Origin: Leptospira kirschneri serovar Cynopteri str. 3522 CT
GTDB taxonomy: Bacteria; Spirochaetota; Leptospiria; Leptospirales; Leptospiraceae
Direction: 5' to 3'
Length of the DNA: 33,340 nucleotides
Assembly (NCBI RefSeq): GCF_000243695.2
Contig: NZ_AHMN02000015.1
Location: forward strand, 1-33,340
Shown here: piece by piece, positions 1 through 21,549 of the stretch
Position numbering within the stretch: the first letter of the stretch is position 1
Layout of the letters: the number at the start of each line of letters is the position of its first letter
Program-made: the position numbers and the translations under genes
The notes under the pieces: generated by a model
The model's input: only the letters and a program-made list of their open reading frames with translations
Databases searched by the model: none
Told to the model about the DNA's origin: nothing

Positions 1-6988
<6,988 letters not shown>

Positions 6989-7095
6989 CTTGTTTGCTTT
7001 TTCTTTTCGTTTTTTATTAAATCTTTTTTTAATTTCGCTTTTGTCTTTGTTTATCTTTCAACTTTAGTACATGTTGTTTTTAATATAATTGTTTG

Positions 7096-7593
7096 TTATT
7101 TAAAACAAAATCTTTCAAAAACAATAAAACCTAGATCGTTTGGAGACGAATTTTCCTCTCGGCGTTTTAACCCGGTAATTCTACTTTCCAAAAATCTTTG
7201 AAATGGGTATATTCTCGGAGACTTTTTTGAAAGTGTTCCGACAGGAATCATGCTCTTTACTTGCAAAAAGTATGATTTTGTGGTAGAGAAAAATCTACCG
7301 AGTTTTCCCTCCCCCTCACCCCCCACCCAAACAAGGGTGGGGCCGAACATTACAAAAAATTGTAGTAACTCCGACAAATTGAAGGTTTGATATTTACAAC
7401 GCATCCCAAATCCTAAACACCGACCTGTAGAGCGACCATAGAAGCGATGCATTGAGTTTAGGGAGGTGTTTGCTGAGTTTTTCACTTTATCAAAAAGATC
7501 AACCTGCAAGGCAACATGAGGCAATATCGTAAATAAAAATATTCCATTCATTGCATTTAGCACTATTTTACTTTCAGAATATTCCTGATTCAT
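7096..7593 (-). other. Dubious 165-residue ORF in the spacer between the two large genes
   Basis: The frame is open, but the sequence does not look like a conserved protein. The part around FFVMFGPTLVWVG and the SMIPVGTLSKKSPRIYPF segment resemble stretches I recall from scattered short Leptospira hypothetical ORFs, which suggests a dispersed intergenic sequence rather than a gene. No signal peptide, domain or convincing ribosome binding site is seen. I would not treat it as a gene without homology to a full-length protein. Confidence 0.2.
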
Positions 7594-7641
7594 TATGCTT
7601 TTACTCTGCCTCTGATCTTTCTATTTCTTAAGATGGCAATA

Positions 7642-7666
7642 GGCGGTTTTATTTTTAAAAACCGCC
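7642..7666 (-). terminator. Hairpin after the giant lipoprotein gene
   Basis: GGCGGTTTT and AAAACCGCC form a perfect 9-bp stem around a 7-nt A/T loop, 20 nt past the stop codon at 7686. A T tract on the minus strand is weak, so rho-independent function is plausible but not certain. Confidence 0.5.
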
Positions 7667-7685
7667 CATCCTCTAACAAAACGTT

Positions 7686-12992
<5,307 letters not shown>

Positions 12993-13160
12993 ACGTAAAT
13001 TCTTGCATGAGAAAAACTTTTCTAAAAGTATGAGTCCCTATATTTTTAGAATTTGTTCGTAAAATCGTGGTTTGTTGTTTCCACATTTAAGAAATCGATC
13101 CATAATATTTAAGATTTCATTTTTTTTCAGAACCATGAGGTCCTTAAGCCAAACTCATGT
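12993..13160. mobile_element. MITE copy 1, 168 bp, degenerate
   Basis: It has the same length as the copy at 13926-14093 and shares its interior (for example TTTTAGAATTTGTTC and TAAAATCGTG). The left end ACGTAAATTCTTGCATGAG and the reverse complement of the right end, ACATGAGTTTGGCTTAAGG, are worn versions of the ACGTGARTTCGGCNTAAG repeat. The flanks TGTATTA and TCAGTTA agree at 4 of 7 positions, possibly a decayed target duplication. It carries no open frame. Confidence 0.7.
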
Positions 13161-13295
13161 TCAGTTAAAATTTCTAAAAAACACAAATGAAAAAATCTAT
13201 ATTCCTAATTCTGCAATTAAATTATAAAATTAATTTGACATACAAGAGCTTTTTAAAAAACGATCCAAACTCATAAAGGAGATTTAACTTTTTAA

Positions 13296-13760
<465 letters not shown>

Positions 13761-13813
13761 ATCCTAAGTTAAATTTGAAAACTTACAGAGTGTAATAGTC
13801 AAATAACCCGTAA

Positions 13814-13850
13814 ACTCCCAATGCCGATCCTTAGAAAGGTATTCGGGAGT
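13814..13850 (+). terminator. Possible terminator hairpin after the small lipoprotein
   Basis: ACTCCCAATGCC and GGTATTCGGGAGT can pair with one bulge and one mismatch about 55 nt past the stop. There is no T tract, so this is a weak call. Confidence 0.3.
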
Positions 13851-13925
13851 GGGACTCTGAAGAGTGTAAGTTTAAGTTCGAAACATTAAGGATTACGAAT
13901 ATAATCTACTGAGAACCATAAAATA

Positions 13926-14093
13926 ACGTGAACTCGACCTAAGAAAATGGGAAAGAATTTTCTAAAAATATCAGTCCCTGCAATTTTAGAATTTGTTCCT
14001 AAAATCGTGCTTTGCAGGAGTTCCTACATTTTAGGAATCGAAATCACAACTTTTTTAGAAAAATCAACCTGATCCCTTATGCCGAATTCACGT
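13926..14093. mobile_element. MITE copy 2, 168 bp, intact ends and 7-bp target duplication
   Basis: Left end ACGTGAACTCGACCTAAG; right end read inward ACGTGAATTCGGCATAAG, 15 of 18 identical. TAAAATA lies directly outside both ends (13919-13925 and 14094-14100), a clean target-site duplication. The interior has nested inverted sequence (ATTTTCTAAAAA near the left, TTTTTTAGAAAAAT near the right) and no open frame. The terminal repeats match those of the IS982-type element at 32280-33285, which is the likely source of transposase. Confidence 0.85.
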
Positions 14094-14151
14094 TAAAATA
14101 AGGGCCTCATTTTAATTTTCAAGACAAGTCGCCGCCCTTTTTGGTTTTGTA

Positions 14152-15594
14152 TTATGCCGCAACGTTGAATTTGTTTTCCTCAAATTGTAATGAGATAACC
14201 CTTTGGGGATGATTATAGAAGTAATCACGTATGTGATTTTTTAGTCTTTCTGGAAGTGAGTCATAGATTACAATTTTCTCCAGGTCATAACGGATCTTTA
14301 GATTGCGGATGATTTCTAAGTCTGGTCGGTCTAGTGTTAGTGTAGAATGGTTCATGAACTCATGAATTACTTTATCTACCGACATATAGTCTCGGAAATG
14401 TTTGAAATTCTGGTTCTCTAAGTGATTATCTAGTATGGATATTTTTTGACTTGGCTGGGTTTGATTTTCCTGATTACTTTTTGAATCCGGTTTCTTACTT
14501 GAGTTAAAATTCTTTTCGTTCTCTTGCGTTTCTTTTTCTTTTACAAATTTTACTTCTAGTTTAAGTTTTCCTTCTTCTCTAAAATACTTAGTAACAATCA
14601 TTTTGAGAGAATCGTTTATTTCCCCTACTATACTCAACTCCTCATTTTCGAATTTGATTTTAAGTCCTTTAAGATTTTCGTAGCTGGTTTTAGAAAGTCT
14701 TTCCTTTGCCCAAACCAAAAATCCTTCCCACGTTGGATCATTTTCATTTTTGGACGGATCAGTTACCTCGCTCTCGATCTTTATTTCTTTTTTATTTTCC
14801 GTGACCAAAGGGGCTTTGTTTTTCACTTGTATAAGTAGGTTATATGTGTTTTTTATAATGTCCTTGTAAGAGTAGCTGGAGGCTATGTTTACAGGGATCG
14901 TTCCCCAAAATCGGTCCCCTTTATATTCTTCCGATTTACGGATATGAATTAGCTTCTTCAAAGTTTCTAAAACGACTTCCGGATCTTCCGGTACTAACTT
15001 TTTCCAGGACTTGATTTTAGCGTTTTCCTTTTCCGGGTTGTGGTCGTATTCCCCCCATTCTTTCAGTATGAGGTTTTTAGAATTTTCTAGAATATTCATC
15101 CAAGTTACTTTAGAAAGAGAAGAGTTTTGTACTTTCTTTTCGTTATTTGTTTGGTTTGTACTTTGGTTATTAGTACAGTCCCCCGTACGAACGTACGGAG
15201 CAGACCCGGTACTTTGGTTTAATCTCTCTAGGATATTTGTACTAGACAGACTAGTATATTTTGTTATCTGTTTTTGTAGGTTATATTCATAACGTTCTTT
15301 TACAACTGTATCATGTAGACTAGAGTTTAGTATTCTATAATGTCCGTGGAATTCTCCAGAGTTTATATATCCTTCTCGTCTCATTTCTCGGATATATTTA
15401 GAAACAGTAGTTTCTGCTAAGCCTACTTCCTCACCTAGTGTTTTGTTTTTTGCAATACATCCACCAAATCCGTTGATTCTTCCTGCAATATCTAAGTCAG
15501 TGATTTTAGACAGTAGCTGTCTTTTTGCCCTGGAAAGTGGTAATGATTCGATAGCGTGAGCTATCACCAAAGCGTAATGTACGACCTCGGTCAT
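14152..15594 (-). CDS. Rep-like winged-helix protein, probable plasmid-type replication initiator
   Basis: This 480-residue protein has an N-terminal helix-turn-helix at about 50-80 (KTLGEEVGLAETTVSKYIREMRREGYI, shown by the parts LGEEVGLAETTVSKY and MRREGYI). A middle region has W...LI.IRK...FW spacing and the motif FLVWAKERL, followed by a charged, Lys/Glu/Gln-rich linker and a C-terminal helical part. The FLVW and IRK...FW features recur in the broken Rep-like gene at 20076-21448, so the two are related in layout. The gene lies downstream of parA-parB on the same strand, the usual neighbourhood of Leptospira plasmid and LE1-type phage replicons. An AGGGA lies about 8 nt before the ATG. The replication role is inferred from context and the wHTH; no catalytic motif is expected. 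Confidence 0.65.
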   Translation of the reverse strand: MTEVVHYALVIAHAIESLPLSRAKRQLLSKITDLDIAGRINGFGGCIAKNKTLGEEVGLAETTVSKYIREMRREGYINSGEFHGHYRILNSSLHDTVVKERYEYNLQKQITKYTSLSSTNILERLNQSTGSAPYVRTGDCTNNQSTNQTNNEKKVQNSSLSKVTWMNILENSKNLILKEWGEYDHNPEKENAKIKSWKKLVPEDPEVVLETLKKLIHIRKSEEYKGDRFWGTIPVNIASSYSYKDIIKNTYNLLIQVKNKAPLVTENKKEIKIESEVTDPSKNENDPTWEGFLVWAKERLSKTSYENLKGLKIKFENEELSIVGEINDSLKMIVTKYFREEGKLKLEVKFVKEKETQENEKNFNSSKKPDSKSNQENQTQPSQKISILDNHLENQNFKHFRDYMSVDKVIHEFMNHSTLTLDRPDLEIIRNLKIRYDLEKIVIYDSLPERLKNHIRDYFYNHPQRVISLQFEENKFNVAA

Positions 15595-15981
15595 TTTAGT
15601 ATCCCTTGTTTTACCATACGGACATATTTCGGGTGACGCACGGTAAAGGTTAGTTTTTACCCTACTCTATTAAAATACGGGGAACTAAAGGTCAGGCATG
15701 GAGCCTTCGGTAAGTCCTCGATTTGTCGCTTTTGGCCTAATGTGAGAGCGGCCTTTGTCTTAGTTATGTCTCTAAGATATTTTGGACTAGAAACATGTAC
15801 CAGACAAATGTCAAGCAAAAAATGGGACATAACTAAATTATTGTCACTTTTAGGAAGAATGCCCTTGGGGACTCTCACCTCCCCTTGGGCTCATTACGAC
15901 AAATCTTGGATAAGATTGTTTCGGTATTTTAAAACAATGTGCTGTTTTGGGTACTCTTTTTTTGTTAAGAAATTAAAAAAA
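15595..15981. other. Spacer between parB and rep, candidate control or origin region
   Basis: There are 387 nt with no convincing gene. An 11-bp perfect inverted repeat (TTAGTTATGTC at 15760-15770, GACATAACTAA at 15826-15836) is separated by 55 nt and lies upstream of rep. CCCTTGGG occurs twice within 30 nt near 15870-15890. This is a sensible place for rep control, but no iterons or DnaA boxes were recognised. Confidence 0.4.
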
Positions 15982-16893
15982 TCATGTCAGTAAATCCATT
16001 TGATCTTTGAGCTTCTTTTTTTTCTTTTTTAATTCATCAATTTTTCTATCAATATCGTTTATTTGATCTTGAAGAGTTTTGAGGTTAGTAAAAGATTTAG
16101 TTTTCTTTGAACTGCTGTTGGATATTGAAAAAGATTTAGCATATTTTCTAGCTTCTGCTTGAGTTGGCAAAGAATCATTTTTTGCTTTAGTAAGCAACCA
16201 ATCTAATGCATCTTTATGATTAGCTTTAATTGTAGGTAAAACTTCCATCAGAATTGAAGTCGGGACTTTACTTATTAAATCAGGATTTTTGATTTTCCCA
16301 GCTTCAACTAAATCGTTAATAGCCGAAGCATGCATCAGTTTTTGCTTTACCCAAGAAATTGATTTATTGAATTTTTCTGCAAGTTGAGAAGCTGAAAGTT
16401 TATATCTAGATTTAATAACAGTTAGGCTAAGGGCAATTTCTATGTCTGCAAGATCCTCTCGATGAATATTTTCAATCAATTTATATTCGGGAATTAAATC
16501 CGGATCTACTTGGTGAACATTTTTAACAATAGATGAAATAAATTCTTCGCCGTTTAACTTTGTCGCACGAAGTCTCCTTTCCCCCGCGATGAGATGATAT
16601 TCGTTCCCAATTTTTCGAACAGAAATAGGTTGAATTAATCCATATTTTTTAATGCTATCGGCTAATTCTCGAAGAGATTCACTGCTGAAATTTTTTCTAG
16701 GATTTTCTTTGCTAATAATTTTCTTAACTGGAATATTTTGTATTACTTGATTGGATTCCTGTTTTTCATTATTCATCAATTCGCGTAATAATGCATTACT
16801 TTGCGAATTATTATGTAAGTTAGTAGAAGTTTTATCGGTTTTGTTTCCGAAAGCATCTTCAACTTGGAAAATTTTTTTAGATTTAGAAGCCAT
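15982..16893 (-). CDS. parB: ParB/Spo0J-type partition protein
   Basis: The 303-residue protein shows the ParB/sulfiredoxin-fold CTPase domain. It has the NPRKNF box (about 64-69), GLIQPISVR (85-93), GERRLRA (104-110) and ENIHRE (141-146). A helix-turn-helix follows at about 165-187 (LSASQLAEKF, SISWVKQKL) for binding the centromere. The last 40 residues are a Lys-rich coiled coil suited to dimerisation. It starts 39 nt after the parA stop, so the two form an operon, with AGTAGG as a modest ribosome binding site. ParB loads on parS-like sites and stimulates ParA to segregate the replicon. Candidate sites are the palindromes at 17832-17861 and 16931-16946. Confidence 0.93.
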   Translation of the reverse strand: MASKSKKIFQVEDAFGNKTDKTSTNLHNNSQSNALLRELMNNEKQESNQVIQNIPVKKIISKENPRKNFSSESLRELADSIKKYGLIQPISVRKIGNEYHLIAGERRLRATKLNGEEFISSIVKNVHQVDPDLIPEYKLIENIHREDLADIEIALSLTVIKSRYKLSASQLAEKFNKSISWVKQKLMHASAINDLVEAGKIKNPDLISKVPTSILMEVLPTIKANHKDALDWLLTKAKNDSLPTQAEARKYAKSFSISNSSSKKTKSFTNLKTLQDQINDIDRKIDELKKKKKKLKDQMDLLT

Positions 16894-16930
16894 TAAAAAC
16901 CTACTTTATAAACCACTAAACAGAAAAATA

Positions 16931-16946
16931 GTTCATTTGACTGAAC
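16931..16946. promoter_or_regulatory. Second parS/operator-like site overlapping the parA stop codon
   Basis: GTTCATTTGACTGAAC matches the core GTTCAGTTAACTGAAC of the 30-bp palindrome upstream of parA at 14 of 16 positions. It lies across the end of parA, just before parB. Confidence 0.55.
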
Positions 16947-17757
16947 GAATTGATAGACCTGATTTTTGGATTAAGGCTTCTGCTAAGGAATCATAAGCAT
17001 TCCAACCTTCTGTGCCTTCTTTTAAGGGTTCCCCAAATTCAGTTCTATCGCGAATTGTCGTTGATTGAGGAATTGGAGGTAGTAAGCCTGGGGTAGGGAC
17101 TAATTCGTATCCAGTTTCATTTGCTTGTAACTGATCTAATAAATTTGGGATTTGTTGTAGTTGTTCTAATATTTGTTCGCTTCGACCTGAATTATTCCAA
17201 ATCGTCGGTAGTATAAATACGGAGGTTATTTTAGTGCCTGGAAAATTCAAAGCCTCATTGATTTTTTTAAAGATTTTTTTTACTGTTCGAATTGCCCACT
17301 TTGAAGGATTTACTGGGATAATTACAGCATTGGCAGCAAGCAGAGCGGAAAGAAGTTCATAAGAGCCTGATCCAGGGGTATCAATTATGACGAAATCGTA
17401 ATTTGATTTTGAAATAACAGTATTTAGCTTTGTGACAAGTGCGATGTCTTTTCCTACATGATACTGAAAATCTTCTAATTCCATCGAAGATGGAAGTATG
17501 TCAACGTTATAGACATTCCTTGTTGATTCTTTGAGTGTTGTTTCGCCTCTTATCACAGAGAACGTATTTGCATTGTCAAATAATTCTAGAGGTTCGTTTG
17601 GAAGAAATGCGTTGGAAAGATCGCCTTGGGGGTCGTGGTCAATCGCAAGTGTGCGACCTCTTCTGGCTAATGCCATAGAGCTGTGTGTAGCACTAGTAGT
17701 TTTTGAGACTCCTCCCTTGACATTCGCGAAAACAAACACATAAGGTTTATGGCTCAT
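16933..17757 (-). CDS. parA: ParA/Soj-type partition ATPase
   Basis: The 274-residue protein has the deviant Walker A motif KGGVSKTT (14-21), the A' segment AIDHDPQGDLS (about 38-48) and Walker B VIIDTPG (123-129), with Asp128-region residues as expected for the family. There is no N-terminal HTH extension, so it belongs to the short ParA class. Such proteins are usually not autorepressors themselves and leave operon control to ParB or another protein. It is first in a parA-parB operon, preceded by a perfect 30-bp palindrome. Its product positions plasmid or prophage copies on the nucleoid. The presence of a complete ParAB pair argues that the replicon either is or recently was extrachromosomal. 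Confidence 0.93.
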   Translation of the reverse strand: MSHKPYVFVFANVKGGVSKTTSATHSSMALARRGRTLAIDHDPQGDLSNAFLPNEPLELFDNANTFSVIRGETTLKESTRNVYNVDILPSSMELEDFQYHVGKDIALVTKLNTVISKSNYDFVIIDTPGSGSYELLSALLAANAVIIPVNPSKWAIRTVKKIFKKINEALNFPGTKITSVFILPTIWNNSGRSEQILEQLQQIPNLLDQLQANETGYELVPTPGLLPPIPQSTTIRDRTEFGEPLKEGTEGWNAYDSLAEALIQKSGLSIRSVK

Positions 17758-17831
17758 AAAATCGGTTTTAAAAGAAATTCGAATCGTGAAAAGCGAATTT
17801 TATATATGTTACATAATTTAGTTTAGACTTT

Positions 17832-17861
17832 GTAAATCGTTCAGTTAACTGAACGATTTAC
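17832..17861. promoter_or_regulatory. 30-bp perfect palindrome upstream of parA, candidate parS/operator
   Basis: GTAAATCGTTCAGTT is followed at once by its exact reverse complement AACTGAACGATTTAC. It lies 75-104 nt upstream of the parA start. A degenerate copy sits at the parA stop codon. The sequence does not match the chromosomal parS consensus TGTTTCACGTGAAACA, so a replicon-specific site is likely. Confidence 0.7.
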
Positions 17862-17951
17862 TGGATTAGAGGTTTGTTTTAAAGTATTTTGAGTAAAATT
17901 TCACGAAGTAAACATTTAAGACATTAAATCTCGTTCCATACGAAAACTTCC

Positions 17952-18329
17952 TTACACAAACTTAGAAGATAAGAAAATAAAGAACTCTCGAATGATTTTC
18001 TTTTGAACAGAGGACGGCGTTTCTGGTAATTTATCAATAGAATCTAACACACCGTAAGAGTCGAGTTTAGAAATGAGTTTTAACCTTTTTTGCATTTCGA
18101 CTAAATGAACGGAATCTTTGAGTTTCATTTGCCCTTTACCGGAAAGAATCCACTGTTCGTCATAACCTTTAAGCCTTAAAATGATCAAAATAGACTTAGG
18201 GATAGCAAGAGTGCCGTTTTTGTATTTGTAATAAGTAGAACGATTGACACCCAATTTCGCGGCCATCTTGCTGTGACTCAGTTTTAGGTCGTCGTCAATT
18301 TCGGAAAGTCTTTCAAAAAGTGTAGACAT
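17952..18329 (-). CDS. Phage/plasmid-type helix-turn-helix regulator
   Basis: I start it at the ATG at 18329 (MSTLFERL, 125 residues) because a GGAG lies 7 nt upstream; a longer 143-residue reading from 18383 has no such site. Residues about 15-45 form a Cro/CI-type HTH (SHSKMAAKLGVNRSTYYKYKNG, given by HSKMAAKLGV and STYYKYKNG). The following LKGYDEQWILSGKGQMK is typical of small phage-type repressors. The Shine-Dalgarno lies inside the inverted repeat GTCTCCATAGGAGAC. It is probably an autoregulated repressor of this replicon's accessory genes. It is convergent with nothing and sits between parA and the toxin-antitoxin pair. Confidence 0.75.
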   Translation of the reverse strand: MSTLFERLSEIDDDLKLSHSKMAAKLGVNRSTYYKYKNGTLAIPKSILIILRLKGYDEQWILSGKGQMKLKDSVHLVEMQKRLKLISKLDSYGVLDSIDKLPETPSSVQKKIIREFFIFLSSKFV

Positions 18330-18334
18330 AAATA

Positions 18335-18349
18335 GTCTCCATAGGAGAC
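18335..18349 (-). promoter_or_regulatory. Inverted repeat overlapping the ribosome binding site of the HTH regulator
   Basis: GTCTCC-ATA-GGAGAC, a perfect 6-bp repeat, contains the GGAG that precedes the regulator's ATG. It could be an operator for the repressor or an RNA hairpin that masks the ribosome binding site. Confidence 0.5.
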
Positions 18350-18383
18350 AAGGAATCATAAAATAAGTCTCTGTCAGATACAA

Positions 18384-18718
18384 TTTAAAAATTTTCGCCT
18401 AACCCTGTGAAGAGGACTGGAATTATTTAAAAAACAAAAAACGCCCTTGAACTGGGATGAGAATAAGAATGAAATTGTAAATTCCAAAAGTGGTTACCAT
18501 TTAAAATAAAAAGGGTAGGGGATAAGGCTGATCGTATTTGGATCATTATATTGATATTTAATTGTCTCTACAAGAATTGAAATTTTCCAAAGATAGATGT
18601 TCTTTTCGATATTCATGTCTGAATGTCTCTATTAATTCACGTGAGTTCTGCACAAGAAATTCTTTTTACTGAAAAAAGTTGGATCTAAACTTTGTAAATT
18701 GATTCTTAAAATGTGGAA
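18384..18718. other. Intergenic stretch with an orphan IS/MITE-end-like sequence
   Basis: No gene is seen in 335 nt. At 18640-18657 ACGTGAGTTCTGCACAAG resembles the ACGTGAGTTCGGCGTAAG terminal repeat of the IS982-type element, but no partner end was found. Confidence 0.4.
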
Positions 18719-19113
<395 letters not shown>

Positions 19114-19117
<4 letters not shown>

Positions 19118-19353
19118 TTAGCCAATTCTCTTAGTGCATTCCGGTACTTTTTGGAACCTTTTTGGTAAATATCCATTGCTTCTTCAAAGTCGGGATCATA
19201 AGGAGATAAAAGAATCCCCGATTCGGTTTCTAAGAGAAATACGGTGTCGCCTTCATGAAAATTATACTTCTCTAATAGAGCTTTAGGAATTGTTGCCCCG
19301 GCGGAGTTGCCTATTGCCCGAATTGTCGTTTTTTTTACTGATGAATTATCCAT
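19114..19353 (-). CDS. AbrB/MazE-type antitoxin for Doc
   Basis: The 79-residue protein has a swapped-hairpin AbrB fold at about residues 8-45 (TIRAIGNSAGATIPKALLEKY, seen in NSAGATIP and GDTVFLLE) for DNA binding. A C-terminal acidic/basic helix (DPDFEEAMDIYQKG...) would wrap and block the toxin, like the Phd tail. It is the first gene of the two-gene operon. The sequence directly upstream, GTTATTACTATTATTATAAC on the coding strand, is an imperfect palindrome with promoter-like TATTAT and may be the autoregulatory operator. No clear Shine-Dalgarno is seen. Confidence 0.85.
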
Positions 19354-20075
19354 GTTATAATAATAGTAATAACGAGAGGAGTTGCAAGTATTTTTATTTA
19401 AAATTAGACTTAAAAAAAGCGCAGAAAAAAATATATCTCAAGATTCATGAAACTGAACTTTAAAGAAATAAACTACTCGGAACTACAGAATAAAATACCC
19501 AGACCAATCGTTTACACATCAATAATGCAAATTCAACATAAGAATTAGTTTTAAATTATTATATTTTATTTAAAAAAGGTTTTTAGTGTATTTTAAATAA
19601 AATTAAAAACTCGATTTTTCTTTCATTGAATCGAAACAAAAAGTAGATATATTTTTTCCCGATAAAATGGAAATTCCAATTCTCTGACATGAGTAACCAC
19701 AAGATTTTTCTTAACGCTTGTGAGACTCACAACTCTGTAAAACACTCCTTCCTAAACCAGGAATTCCCAAGACAGGAAATTACCGAGTTGGAAAACAGAT
19801 TTTAGAAAAAATCTAAAATGTAGACCGAACAATTTTCTCCCTTTTTTAGATCAAATTCAAGTAAAACTGAAAACAAAGATTGAATCCCAAAATTTACCTT
19901 AAGATTGAATTTTTTTAGAAATAAAACTTCCGATATTGGTTTTTGTGCCAAAGTGAAAACGGATCGAGTAGGATAAAAAACAAAAAGAAATGACTTTGGA
20001 AACGATACCGTATTCCCACTAACTTTTTAGAAACATCCAGACTCACCTCACAACACTGTAACAAGAGAATAGTAT
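19354..20075. other. Non-coding region between the toxin-antitoxin pair and the second rep-like gene
   Basis: About 720 nt, A+T-rich, with no gene. It holds a 13-bp inverted repeat at 19563-19603, a 15-bp palindrome TTGTGAGACTCACAA at 19718-19732, and a loosely repeated 'agactcac...aac.ctgtaa' near 19723 and again near 20039. An origin for the second replication gene could lie here, but nothing proves it. Confidence 0.4.
19563..19603. repeat. 13-bp inverted repeat, A+T-only hairpin
   Basis: ATTTTATTTAAAA (19563-19575) and TTTTAAATAAAAT (19591-19603) are exact reverse complements around a 15-nt loop. It may be a terminator of an unknown transcript or part of an origin. Confidence 0.5.
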
Positions 20076-21448
20076 ATGAATGACACTCCAAGAGTCTTTC
20101 GGGTACAAAAAGACCGAAACTTTACAATCGTAAAAAATAACTTTATAGATGATGCTCGTTTAAGTATGAAAGCGACAGCGATTCTACTTCTGGCCCTACG
20201 TTATCCAGACCACTGGCGAATGTCCGTAAAAACGATGGCTAAGTTTAAATCTGACAAAGAGTCAAGTATTGCATCGGGGTTTAAAGAACTAGTTACCTTT
20301 GGCTATGCAGAATTTCGAAAAGGCAAAGATCCAGTAACTGGTAGATTTAATTCTGGTTGGTATTTTTTTGAAGAGTCTCAAAAGCCGGAAGTTCAATACG
20401 AAGCAAAACCTACTAAATATATGAAGATAGTAAATCAAAGAAATTTTTTTTTAAAGAAGTCTTAAAATCTAAGAAAGAAGAAAATAATGTTCTAGATTTA
20501 CAACAAGCAAAAAGGCCACACCTCGAAAATCAAGTTGTGGTAAATCCAACTCAACCAAGTCTTAAAGACCTAAGACTATCAAAACAAGTATTCTCTAAAC
20601 AAGTACAAAAGCATCACCAACCCATACAAGCGCACGTAGAAGAACAAAAAGAACTTTCAGAAGAAGTAGAAAGGAAGAAAGAAGAAAAGCAGATCCTATA
20701 TTCACCACAATCAGAAAAGCCTCACCTTGAAATTCAAGTTGGGGAAAATCAACCCCTATCAAATACTATATACCAAGGACTATCAAAACAAGTACTCTTT
20801 AAACAAATACAAAATACTTCTAGAGAGTACGGCCCGCCTGCAAAAATGCACGTAGAAGAACAAAAGCAAAATTTAAACAAACCTAAAACGTTATCACGAT
20901 TTCAATTTCCTGATTCTTGGCTTACAAAATTTCAAGAATACTATTTCAAAGAACATGGAAGTGAAATGGGACAACCTGACTCAGAGCTAAAAGCACTCAA
21001 CAAACTGTATGAAATATCCAACGGAGATTGGAAGGTAATCGAAAGTAAGATACAAACACTTATCCAACTGAGAAAACAAGATCCTAAGTTTTGGTCTAGG
21101 TTATTTGAAAGAAAAGTAAAACCTACTGAAAAGAACAGAAAACGAAATGAACCACAAAATAAATCATTACGAACTGAATCCAAATATAACGAGAGTAAGA
21201 CGATCCAAGAAACACCCATAGAAGAGTTAAACAACCTAGATCCTTACAAATGTTTTTTAGTGTGGGGTAAGACAAAGTTGTTTAAACAACAATTAGAATA
21301 TTACGAACAAAACTCAGATCCTCTCAAATACGAAGGAACTAAAAAGATACTGTATGAAAAATTTGTAAACGAAGTATATCCGGGTCTTGTAAGTAACTCA
21401 GAGGTAAAAAAGACTACAATTGAAAATAGAAAGGGAAGTGCCGCATGA
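20076..21448 (+). pseudogene. Second Rep-like protein gene, broken at a T9 tract
   Basis: The first frame (20076-20465) gives a wHTH replication-protein N-terminus: NFTIVKNNFIDDARLSMKA, then HWRMSVKTMAKFKSD and a wing around KGKDPVTGRFNSGWYFFE, each read in short blocks. It stops just after a run of nine T (20444-20452). The second frame is open from the T tract to 21448; its first usable start is a GTG at 20537. It contains a Gln/Glu/Lys-rich linker with two similar QHHQ/HVEEQ blocks, then IRKQDPKFW-type and FLVWGKTKL features shared with the Rep-like protein at 14152-15594. One extra T would restore a single product of about 457 residues. It is either a recent pseudogene, a slip-regulated gene or a sequencing error. 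Confidence 0.7.
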
Positions 21449-21528
21449 GTTTTTTTAATTGAATCAATCAAAGTGTATTAGAACCGATCTCATACAAGAA
21501 GAACAAGAGTCGATTCTCAAAGGTCTTT

Positions 21529-21549
21529 AAAAAGATCGATCTTTTTTTT
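21529..21549 (+). terminator. Palindrome with T tract after the second rep-like gene
   Basis: AAAAAGATC-GATCTTTTT followed by further T, about 80 nt past the stop at 21448. It fits a weak rho-independent terminator. Confidence 0.5.

Noticed and set aside
15657..15878. 73-residue minus-strand ORF between parB and rep
   Set aside because: No motif or ribosome binding site, and it spans the inverted repeat; probably leader or control DNA.
17832..17861. Chromosomal-type parS
   Set aside because: The palindrome shares only the general symmetry with TGTTTCACGTGAAACA; it is treated as a replicon-specific site.
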